Shown: positions 1 through 5,318 of the stretch, one piece after another
How the letters are laid out: the number at the start of each line of letters is the position of its first letter
Numbering within the stretch: the stretch's first letter is position 1
Source: a bacterium
GTDB taxonomy: Bacteria > Zixibacteria > MSB-5A5 > GN15 > FEB-12
Assembly: GCA_030640905.1 (NCBI GenBank)
Contig: DAOWIM010000237.1
Location: 1 to 5,599 of the forward strand
Length of the DNA stretch: 5,599 bases
Direction of reading: 5' to 3'
The notes under the pieces: generated by a model
Seen by the model: only the letters and a program-made list of their open reading frames with translations
Database searches by the model: none
What the model was told of the DNA's origin: nothing
Position numbers and translations under genes: made by a program

Positions 1-118
1 ATCGCGGCCTGATTTATCAGGGATACAAAACTTGTCCGTTCTGTCCGCGTTGAGAGACCGGTCTCACAACGCGGACAGAACGGACAAGTTTTGTATCCCT
101 GATAAATCAGGCCGCGAT
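1..118. repeat. 118-bp near-perfect palindrome at window edge, probable fold-back artefact
   Basis: Two 59-bp arms (1-59 and 60-118) are reverse complements with no loop; the only mismatched pair is 53/66 (A opposite A). The centre, 54-65, is itself a 12-bp palindrome, GAGACCGGTCTC. The whole element lies inside the ileS reading frame on the minus strand. The right arm encodes expected IleRS residues (DRGLIYQGYK, then CPFCPRC, then ETGLS). The left arm, read in the same frame, gives residues that do not resemble IleRS. The simplest reading is that real sequence ends near base 53 and the remainder is a mirrored copy made by strand switching at the short natural palindrome, or by an assembly or chimera error. 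The arm reaches the window edge, so its full length is unknown. Confidence 0.9.
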
Positions 119-623
119 CGAAGAAATTCTTAAGAATCCACCAGACAGTTTCGATATAGTTGTTGGTGAGGGTGACATAGGCATCGTCGAGATCAAGCCA
201 ATATCCGGTCCGACGCGTGATATCGTTCCATTCATCGAGATACTTAAACACTGATTTCTTACACTGCTCATTGAAAGCAGCGATACCGTATTCGACGATC
301 TTCGCTTTGGAGTCGAGCTTAAGTTGCTTCTCCACCTCAATCTCAACCGGCAAACCGTGCGTGTCCCAGCCAGCTTTGCGGTCAACCCTGAACCCACGCA
401 TCGCCTTGTAGCGACAGACCATATCCTTTATTGTTCGGGAGAGGATGTGATGAATACCGGGGCGGCCGTTGGCGGTTGGGGGACCTTCGTAGAAAACAAA
501 ATGCGGGCGGTCCTTGGCCATTTCGTGGGACCGTTCAAACACTTTGTTCTCGTCCCAGAATTTTAGAACCTGTTCTTCGGCTCCGGGAATTGTGAAGTTG
601 TCTTTCAGCGTATCAAATTTCAT
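1..623 (-). CDS. ileS: Isoleucyl-tRNA synthetase, N-terminal fragment (3' end missing)
   Basis: Charges tRNA-Ile with isoleucine in the cytoplasm (class I aminoacyl-tRNA synthetase). Read from ATG at 623, the frame opens MKFDTLKDNF. It has the HIGH-motif region at residues 48-60 (PPTANGRPGIHHI), the class Ia motif GWDTHGLPVE just after residue 80, and a CPFCPRCETGLS segment near residues 180-191 that resembles the cysteine-containing insert region of IleRS. Family members are about 1,000 residues or more, so only about the first 190 are present. The frame stays open to the window edge, but residues after about 191 come from the mirrored palindrome arm and should not be trusted. An ATG at 629 is also in frame. 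AAGGA lies only 3 nt before it but 9 nt before the ATG at 623, which favours 623. The gene is downstream of, and on the same strand as, the PIN gene with a 200-bp gap. Confidence 0.9.
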   Translation of the reverse strand, partial: MKFDTLKDNFTIPGAEEQVLKFWDENKVFERSHEMAKDRPHFVFYEGPPTANGRPGIHHILSRTIKDMVCRYKAMRGFRVDRKAGWDTHGLPVEIEVEKQLKLDSKAKIVEYGIAAFNEQCKKSVFKYLDEWNDITRRTGYWLDLDDAYVTLTNNYIETVWWILKNFFDRGLIYQGYKTCPFCPRCETGLSTRTERTSFVSLINQAA

Positions 624-687
624 CGTCATATTTCCTTCCACAACTTGGTAAGTTAAGATGTTTTGCTAATATTGTAAAGGTAGAACC

Positions 688-715
688 GTGCCATCATCAG
701 ATGTGGTTGTGGCAC
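688..715 (-). promoter_or_regulatory. Inverted repeat in the ileS upstream region
   Basis: GTGCCA (688-693) and TGGCAC (710-715) form perfect 6-bp arms around a 16-nt spacer that contains a smaller CATC-A-GATG repeat. It lies about 60-90 bases before the ileS start. Just downstream in the minus direction, TACAAT (671-676) could serve as a -10 box, but no convincing -35 is seen. The repeat could be an operator or a leader hairpin, or it could be chance; the T-box consensus is not present. Confidence 0.2.
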
Positions 716-767
716 ATACGCTTACGGGATAATTATCGGGGCGGGCGAGAGGTTTCTTAGCGTCGGA

Positions 768-803
768 CGATGGTGCCGTCGGTACTGAGCGGTAGTATCA
801 TCG
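768..803 (+). other. Strong plus-strand RNA hairpin in the PIN-ileS gap
   Basis: Bases 768-781 pair with 790-803 around an 8-nt loop (782-789). On plus-strand RNA, 13 of 14 positions pair (four of them G-U) and one is a C-A mismatch. On the minus strand the G-U pairs become A-C mismatches, so the structure is strand-specific. It is followed on the plus strand by TTATTATT, giving it the look of a weak intrinsic terminator. No plus-strand gene ends here, and both flanking genes are on the minus strand. A GATAATTATC palindrome at 728-737 could supply a -10 box for a short plus-strand transcript, but no good -35 is seen. Confidence 0.3.
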
Positions 804-838
804 TTATTATTGGCTGGCCCTTAACTGGCAGAGCCTTA

Positions 839-1372
839 TTACAGCAGCATCTTTTGCACACGTTCTGTTGCCGCTGCATCAGCAAGCTTTCTGAACTTAG
901 CCTCCGATAGCTTACGAGGCAAAGAGACTTTCAGTCCAGATTTCACGAGCGCTGTTTCCACAGAAACAATTCTCTCGCGGAGTCCTATCAGGCCAGCGCA
1001 TCTTATGGGGGCGTGATCAATCAGACAGACCTCGGTAAGTTGATCATTACAAAACGCGGCTGCCAGTGTATGTAGTTCGCCAGCGCCCAGTTCATCCATT
1101 AGAAGACTATCCCATTTGACTACTTCGGATCGGAACTTGACGAGGTCGGCGACGCTGGGATCTATGACTGTGATTCTGCCCTCTTTCTCTTGTCCTGGGA
1201 GGTCAATATATGTGGTTTGCTCATCTCTATCCTTCCAGAACTGGGCCTCGTCAAACACGGTCTTGGTGATAATTACGCCATACCGATTGAGAAACTTGTG
1301 CCACAGCCCCAGTTCGTTCAAACTAATTATTACATCTGCATCAAGTATAATTAAGTTCGATTTCTGAGTCAT
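839..1372 (-). CDS. PIN-domain putative toxin (RNase-like)
   Basis: A 177-residue protein with the acidic pattern of PIN-domain ribonucleases: LDADVII near residues 10-16 (D11/D13) in the first strand, FDEA with E42, LGAGELHTLAAAF with E99, and CLIDHAPIRCAG with D119. The order GxGE-x-x-x-LA followed by xLIDxxxxRxxA, then a helix ending near KSGLK, resembles the DUF3368/COG2405-like PIN group, many members of which are toxins paired with small antitoxins. PIN toxins typically cut RNA using Mg2+ held by the acidic residues. Translation starts at ATG 1372, inside the 3' end of the upstream HTH/protease gene (32-bp overlap), behind a clear AAGGAA. The pair is almost certainly one operon. Toxicity is inferred from family and context. 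A long C-terminal tail (about 150-177) rich in Lys, Arg and Ala lies beyond the core. Confidence 0.8.
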   Translation of the reverse strand: MTQKSNLIILDADVIISLNELGLWHKFLNRYGVIITKTVFDEAQFWKDRDEQTTYIDLPGQEKEGRITVIDPSVADLVKFRSEVVKWDSLLMDELGAGELHTLAAAFCNDQLTEVCLIDHAPIRCAGLIGLRERIVSVETALVKSGLKVSLPRKLSEAKFRKLADAAATERVQKMLL

Positions 1373-2501
1373 CTACCGTTCCTTCAAAATCCCCCCTCTC
1401 GGCAATGAAATCAGAGAATTCATGTCTGCTGATACCGAATATCTCGCAGAATTTCCCCTTTGAAATCTTACCTTCATCCAACGCTTTGAGGCCTAATAGC
1501 ACAAATCTATTCGAGAACTTGGGTGCGTATGTATTTGCTCCCCGCCTTATGTTCTTACTCGCATGTTGGTGCTGCGGAGACGTTAGATAAGACTGCACGT
1601 CATCCTTCGCAATTCTCTTGAGGTTGACAAGTCTCCAAAGCAACGCTGCAGTACTTACGCCCAAGTCAAAGGCGACATACTCAAGATCCCGAAACGCGAT
1701 CTTACCTTCTTTGACATGCTTTTCAACCGAGTTCAATAATGCGTCTTCTGACAGTAGCAGTGATGCTGCGAACGCATCCGCCAAGACTTCCTCAATTGGC
1801 TTAGTCCCCGATCCGGATTTGTGCACTTTGGCTAATGGGAAAATGTCCCGTGATAATAGATGGAATAGCTCGTGCGCGATGCTGAAACTCCTACGCCACG
1901 GAGCGTGTGTTCTTTCAACAGCTATGGCATATCCGAACCCACCATAAGTGCACATCGCAGAACCGTGGCCACCTAAATCGTAGTTGATGATTTTGACATT
2001 CATTTTCTTTTCAAGGGCGCTGACCAAGTCATTTCCTGGGCAATGCGACAGATCAAGAGCTTCAAGAATCTCCCCCGCCTTTTTCTGAACGGATTCAATT
2101 GTAAGGGGTTCGTCATCTGAATCCCAGACCTTCAAATCATCACACTCGGGCTCATCAGAGAGCTGCTCAAGCATGTGATAGTTGTTGAGAAGATGAAGAA
2201 CTTCCGCCTCAAGTACAGAAGGATCCGCTTCGTCGCTTTTGCTCCGCCATGCAAATACAGCGGGAACTTCGACCGGCTCATCTTCCGACAAGAAGAAGTC
2301 CACGTTTCGGTGATAAATTCTGCAGAGTTGAGTCAACTCAGAGGCCCTCAACGAGCGGGTTCCTCGCTCTACACTTGACAGAGTTTGATAGGAGCCAATA
2401 TTCATTTTCTCTGCTACGCTTTGGAGCGTCAACCCGAGACGCTCTCGTGCTTGTCTAAGTCGCCGACCAATCACTTGGTCAAGCGTTCCTCCGTTTACCA
2501 T
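1341..2501 (-). CDS. HTH-XRE / ImmA-IrrE metalloprotease fusion, putative antitoxin-regulator
   Basis: A 386-residue protein from ATG 2501. Domains in order: an XRE-type helix-turn-helix at about 6-60 (IGRRLRQARERLGLTLQSVA, then SSVERGTRSL); a linker; an ImmA/IrrE (COG2856-like) zinc peptidase at about 155-265 with HELFH at 210-214 and a likely third ligand in IEEVLADAFAASLLL (E237/E238); and a C-terminal helical tail at about 331-368 (LGLKALDEGKISKG, then EIFGISRHEF) that resembles UPF0175-type antitoxins. In ImmA and IrrE the peptidase cleaves an XRE-family repressor; here repressor and peptidase are one chain. It overlaps the PIN gene by 32 bp, so it probably represses the operon and neutralises the PIN protein, with the protease as a stress-responsive release. 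That role is inferred. The frame extends upstream to a TTG at 2537, but ATG 2501 has GGAAGG 9 nt before it and starts just before the HTH, so it is preferred. Confidence 0.85.
   Translation of the reverse strand: MVNGGTLDQVIGRRLRQARERLGLTLQSVAEKMNIGSYQTLSSVERGTRSLRASELTQLCRIYHRNVDFFLSEDEPVEVPAVFAWRSKSDEADPSVLEAEVLHLLNNYHMLEQLSDEPECDDLKVWDSDDEPLTIESVQKKAGEILEALDLSHCPGNDLVSALEKKMNVKIINYDLGGHGSAMCTYGGFGYAIAVERTHAPWRRSFSIAHELFHLLSRDIFPLAKVHKSGSGTKPIEEVLADAFAASLLLSEDALLNSVEKHVKEGKIAFRDLEYVAFDLGVSTAALLWRLVNLKRIAKDDVQSYLTSPQHQHASKNIRRGANTYAPKFSNRFVLLGLKALDEGKISKGKFCEIFGISRHEFSDFIAERGDFEGTVDDSEIELNYT
1379..1384 (-). promoter_or_regulatory. Ribosome binding site of the PIN gene, inside the upstream gene
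   Basis: On the minus strand AAGGAA sits 6 nt before the ATG at 1372 and lies within the last 15 codons of the HTH/metalloprotease gene. It supports the overlapping start and implies that translation of the two proteins is linked. Confidence 0.6.
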
Positions 2502-2568
2502 CCCACAGGCCCTTCCGTTCTGATTCCTCGCCTCCAATATATATAGATTATCGGCAAAAGCAAGAAAA

Positions 2569-2587
2569 ATATAACAATATCTTATAT
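2569..2587. promoter_or_regulatory. AT-rich inverted repeat upstream of the HTH gene
   Basis: ATATAA and TTATAT form perfect 6-bp arms around a 7-nt spacer, 68-86 bases before the ATG at 2501. It could be a binding site for the HTH protein, but the run is very AT-rich and such repeats arise easily by chance. Confidence 0.2.
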
Positions 2588-2603
2588 AGTACTAACGATA
2601 CTC

Positions 2604-2617
2604 TTGTGATTTCACAA
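2604..2617. promoter_or_regulatory. TTGTGA-N2-TCACAA palindrome, candidate operator
   Basis: A perfect 6-2-6 inverted repeat in the region upstream of the HTH/metalloprotease gene. Its size and symmetry suit a dimeric XRE-family regulator. It also resembles the CRP half-site TGTGA, but the 2-bp spacing is not the 6-bp spacing of CRP sites. Confidence 0.3.
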
Positions 2618-2667
2618 CGGATTTATTGCTTTTATGCAGCAAATGGCTGACTTCTGCCACTCAAATT

Positions 2668-2695
2668 ATGATAATAGTCAGTCTAAGTTTGGCAA
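2668..2695 (-). promoter_or_regulatory. Candidate sigma70-type promoter for the HTH-PIN operon
   Basis: On the minus strand, TTGCCA (2690-2695; 5 of 6 to consensus) and TATCAT (2668-2673; 5 of 6) are separated by 16 bp. This places transcription start near 2660 and gives a leader of roughly 160 nt before ATG 2501. The -35 box is embedded in the palindrome at 2686-2698, so a repressor bound there would block polymerase. Other AT-rich stretches nearer the gene give no better pair. Confidence 0.35.
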
Positions 2696-2698
2696 ACT
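2686..2698. promoter_or_regulatory. AGTTTG-G-CAAACT palindrome over the -35 box, candidate operator
   Basis: A perfect 6-1-6 inverted repeat that covers the -35 hexamer of the candidate promoter. The position is that of a repressor site, and the most obvious candidate regulator is the XRE-domain protein encoded just downstream (autoregulation). The regulator assignment is inference. Confidence 0.35.
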
Positions 2699-2709
2699 AC
2701 CGGAGCAGC

Positions 2710-2736
2710 ACAAGAACGACACAATTATATTCTTGT
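2710..2736. repeat. Inverted repeat ACAAGAA / TTCTTGT in the pepF-HTH gap
   Basis: Perfect 7-bp arms (2710-2716 and 2730-2736) around a 13-nt spacer. It lies between the pepF stop and the candidate promoter of the HTH gene. There is no T-run on either side, so it is not a typical intrinsic terminator. The rest of the 305-bp gap (2502-2806) holds no recognisable gene. Confidence 0.25.
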
Positions 2737-2765
2737 CTAACAGTATGTTACCAGGGCTTCGCAGA

Positions 2766-2799
2766 GGACCAGAATGGCCATCAAAGAGTATTCAGGTCC
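2766..2799 (-). terminator. Possible stem-loop at the end of the pepF transcript
   Basis: Bases 2766-2775 pair with 2790-2799 (9 of 10 positions, one A-A mismatch) around a 14-nt loop, starting 7 bases after the pepF stop codon. No T-tract follows on the minus strand, so if it acts at transcript ends it would be as a 3'-end stabiliser or a factor-dependent site. Confidence 0.25.
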
Positions 2800-2806
2800 A
2801 ATAGAT

Positions 2807-4630
2807 TTATCCCATCGCCAGTCGCTCCACCTCGTCGACCTGTTCGGCAAAAAGCCGGATTGTAGCTTCAAACGGAGTCGGTGTGGTCATGTCAATCCCG
2901 CACTTTTTGAGTTGGTTGATCGGGTGGTCGCTGCCACCCGAACTGATCAGTTCAAGATATTTTTCGACAATCCCATCTTCCCCGGATATGAATTTATCCA
3001 GAATCGCCTGCGATGCCGCATACGAAGTGGCGTACTGGTAAACATAGAATGCCGTATAAAAATGCGGGATGCGAGACCATTTCAGTTTTGACCAATCGTC
3101 GGTAGCCAGCGAAGGACCGTAGTACCTCTTGATCAACTCCTCGAAAAGGTCGGTCAGCAGATCGGGCGATAGCGCTTCACCCTTCTCGACCAGTTCATGG
3201 ATAGCCAGTTCAAACCGCGCATACATCACCTGATGCATGAACGTGCCGAGCGTGTTGTCGATATGACGGTTGAGTAAGAAGAGTTTCTGTTTTGGGTCGG
3301 TCGCCGTCTTTAGAAGCAGTTGCATCACTAAACCTTCGTTCAGAGTCGAAGCGACCTCGGCGACAAATGTAGAGTACTGGTGTTTTGGGTACGGCTGATG
3401 AGTGTTGGACAAATGACTGTGCAGGGCGTGGCCCATCTCGTGCGCTAGCGTGAACATGTTGTCGATTGTGCCGTTGTAGTTCATCATTACAAACGGATGC
3501 GCCGAGTAATTCCCCCAGCTAAACGCCCCACTGCTCTTGCCTTCAGTTTCCCAGACATCGACCCACCGATTCTCGAAAGCTACTTTCAAATCGGAGCAGT
3601 ATTTTTCACCGAGCGGCTTGACCGCCTCAAATGTTTTTTCAACAGCCTCCTCCCACGGGATTTCGATATTCAAATCGGGTACCAGTGGATGAAACATATC
3701 ATAGGTGTAAATCTCATCAAGCTTCAGCAGTTTCTTGCGCAGCGTAATCCACTTGTGCAGACCGGTGAGGTTGGCTTCGGTTGTATCAAGCAGAGAGTGG
3801 TAAACTTCGAGTGGAATGTTGAACGCATCAAGCGCATGATGCAGGCAGCTTTTGTAACCGCGAGCGCGTGCGTAGAAAATGTCGGCGTTGACCGACGAGG
3901 CCAGCGACGAGCCGGTCGTGTTGAGATGATCCTTATAAACTCCGTAAAAGGCCCCATGGGCCTCCCGGCGAACCCGGCGGTCGGACGATTCCATAAACTT
4001 GGCGTAACGCTGTTTGGTGAGCGGGACTTCCTCGCCGTCTTCGTCTTTGATCGACGGGTACTTGATATCGGCGTCATTAAGCATCCCAAAAATTGTCCCA
4101 GGCGCACGGGCCACCATCGCCGACTGCGCCAGAAGCTCTTCGACTTCGCCCGAACGAATATGCTTCCGCGACCGGATCAACTCTTCGATATAGAAATCAT
4201 AAGTATCGGTCTTGGGAAATCGCCCGGCCAACGCTCGCAGCTTGGCATCTTCCATCGTTAGCAGCTCCGGTTCGACAAAAGCAAAAGCGGCTTGGGCTTC
4301 CGAAGACAACATCGCGGCGCGGTCATTCATCGCCTGGAATTTCGAGACCCGATTATCAAGATCACGATTGAGGTGCGCGTACTGATAAAGATTGAAGCAG
4401 GTCGCCACCAGTTGGCTGCGTGTTTCGAGACATTCGTAGAGCAGTTCGGCGGAGCTATCAAGCTTGCCGGTATAATCGGCAGCCTTTTTCATCATAGCCT
4501 GAACTTTTTCGTAATCAGATTCCCATGCGGCGTCATCGGCGTAAATATCGGTCAGCTTCCATTTGTGCTGGTCGGCAACATCGGTCCGCTGCGGGATTGC
4601 TTTGGCGGCTTGTTTTGTATCTTTAGACAT
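2807..4630 (-). CDS. pepF: Oligoendopeptidase F (M3 family zinc metallopeptidase)
   Basis: A 607-residue protein, a full length for the PepF branch of peptidase family M3, which hydrolyses short peptides in the cytoplasm. The catalytic site is HEMGH at 397-401 (FTLAHEMGHALHSHLS), with the third zinc ligand likely E425 in STFVAEVAST. Also typical are GAFSWGNYS near 368-376, where the Gly-Tyr-type substrate loop precedes the active site, and the C-terminal PHFYTAFYVYQYATSYAAS at about 522-540, whose His and Tyr residues help bind substrate. The N-terminal half is the helical M3 region. No signal peptide is seen: the N-terminus is polar and lysine-rich. ATG 4630 is preceded by GAGGAA with about 4 nt spacing. 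The gene lies 73 bp downstream of the acetyltransferase gene and may share its transcript. No broken or missing motif was noticed. Confidence 0.95.
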   Translation of the reverse strand: MSKDTKQAAKAIPQRTDVADQHKWKLTDIYADDAAWESDYEKVQAMMKKAADYTGKLDSSAELLYECLETRSQLVATCFNLYQYAHLNRDLDNRVSKFQAMNDRAAMLSSEAQAAFAFVEPELLTMEDAKLRALAGRFPKTDTYDFYIEELIRSRKHIRSGEVEELLAQSAMVARAPGTIFGMLNDADIKYPSIKDEDGEEVPLTKQRYAKFMESSDRRVRREAHGAFYGVYKDHLNTTGSSLASSVNADIFYARARGYKSCLHHALDAFNIPLEVYHSLLDTTEANLTGLHKWITLRKKLLKLDEIYTYDMFHPLVPDLNIEIPWEEAVEKTFEAVKPLGEKYCSDLKVAFENRWVDVWETEGKSSGAFSWGNYSAHPFVMMNYNGTIDNMFTLAHEMGHALHSHLSNTHQPYPKHQYSTFVAEVASTLNEGLVMQLLLKTATDPKQKLFLLNRHIDNTLGTFMHQVMYARFELAIHELVEKGEALSPDLLTDLFEELIKRYYGPSLATDDWSKLKWSRIPHFYTAFYVYQYATSYAASQAILDKFISGEDGIVEKYLELISSGGSDHPINQLKKCGIDMTTPTPFEATIRLFAEQVDEVERLAMG

Positions 4631-4695
4631 ACGGTTCCTCTCTATGATTGCAATGAACTGCCAATAACGGAAAAGTACGGCACGAAAGCAAGGCT

Positions 4696-4712
4696 CTGGC
4701 GAGTTACGCCAG
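4696..4712. other. Hairpin overlapping the acetyltransferase stop codon
   Basis: CTGGCG and CGCCAG form a perfect 6-bp GC-rich stem with a 5-nt loop. The acetyltransferase stop codon (4704-4706) falls within or next to the loop. On the minus strand no T-run follows, so it is not a standard terminator. On the plus strand it is followed by TTTCTTA, but no plus-strand gene ends here. It may tune read-through into pepF or protect the 3' end. Confidence 0.3.
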
Positions 4713-5144
4713 TTTCTTATCCAACCAGATCATATCGTTGCCGTCGCCGATGTAATCCGGAAAAACACCCCGTTCGGCGAAACCGTGCCGACGGTAGAAG
4801 CGGATAGCATCGTTGTTCCAAGTGGCGGTCTGGACGCATAGAATCCGCGTACCGCGATTGATCGCGGTTTTTGTGACGCACGATAGCAGCTCAGAGCCGA
4901 GCTCTTTTCCGCGGTAATTTTCATCGACTGCCAGATGATCGATTATCGCCACCCGATCCCACCGATCGGTCGAGAGCGAAACCAGCCCGACGATTTTTGA
5001 ATCGATTTCTCCGATAAAGATATCGCCATCGTAATCACTGTACTCTTTTTCGATGTTTGAGGGCAGTCGTTCGCCGTTGAGGTATGTATCAAGCCGGATT
5101 ATGGCCGGGAGGTCGGCGGGGAGATTGAGTCTACGGGTTTTCAT
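4704..5144 (-). CDS. GNAT-family N-acetyltransferase
   Basis: A 146-residue single-domain protein of the GNAT fold, which transfers an acetyl group from acetyl-CoA to an amine. Motif A, the pyrophosphate-binding loop, is at about 69-87: DHLAVDENYRGKELGSELL, with R78-G79-K80-E81-L82-G83 matching the (R/Q)xxGx(G/A) pattern. Motif B is NNDAIRFYRRHGF at 110-122, typical of small-molecule or protein acetyltransferases of the RimI-like type. The substrate cannot be told from sequence. The start at ATG 5144 keeps the N-terminal strand MKTRRLNLPADLPAI; AAGGG lies about 10 nt upstream and is only a weak ribosome binding site. It is the first minus-strand gene of the pepF side, divergent from the doxX-like gene, and probably co-transcribed with pepF. 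Confidence 0.9.
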   Translation of the reverse strand: MKTRRLNLPADLPAIIRLDTYLNGERLPSNIEKEYSDYDGDIFIGEIDSKIVGLVSLSTDRWDRVAIIDHLAVDENYRGKELGSELLSCVTKTAINRGTRILCVQTATWNNDAIRFYRRHGFAERGVFPDYIGDGNDMIWLDKKLA

Positions 5145-5212
5145 CGGTTTGGAACCCTTAATTTGCGGGATCGGGGAGTCCGTCCTGTTTTTGTGCCATC
5201 CATACTTGATTC

Positions 5213-5241
5213 ATAATACTCGTTCGGTCCGCCACACGCAA
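5213..5241 (-). promoter_or_regulatory. Candidate promoter for the acetyltransferase-pepF unit
   Basis: On the minus strand, TTGCGT (5236-5241; weak, 3 of 6) and TATTAT (5213-5218; 5 of 6) are spaced by exactly 17 bp, about 70 bases before the ATG at 5144. No equally good promoter was found on the plus strand for the divergent gene. Confidence 0.3.
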
Positions 5242-5318
5242 GCTTGGCGCCTGACGCCTCCCCTGGCACAACTTTTATCTTCCCCGTCCGTTTCATAAAG
5301 CGTATAAGTTGAAACGAG

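Noticed and set aside
1..118. Hairpin telomere, transcription terminator or regulatory stem-loop
   Set aside because: The palindrome interrupts the ileS coding sequence after only ~190 of about 1,000 codons, and one arm alone encodes sensible IleRS. An artefact explains it better than a functional element.
107..397. Minus-strand open frame of 96 codons
   Set aside because: It is in a different frame from the IleRS fragment, which shows clear synthetase motifs over the same bases.
630..720. T-box leader for ileS
   Set aside because: The minus strand contains GATGGCACGG, slightly like the T-box core, but not the AGGGTGGNACCGCG consensus. The leader is also too short for stem I plus antiterminator.
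2604..2617. CRP binding site
   Set aside because: The TGTGA and TCACA half-sites are separated by 2 bp instead of the 6 bp required.
3497..4261. Plus-strand open frame of 254 codons
   Set aside because: It lies fully antisense to pepF, whose frame carries the HEMGH site and other conserved M3 motifs; the plus-strand translation shows no recognisable domain.
4292..4807. Plus-strand open frame of 171 codons
   Set aside because: Antisense shadow of the pepF 5' end and the acetyltransferase 3' end, both of which have clear family motifs.
5264..5280. Sigma54 promoter (TGGCAC match) for the doxX-like gene
   Set aside because: The -24 element TGGCAC is present, but AT instead of GC is found at the required -12 position.
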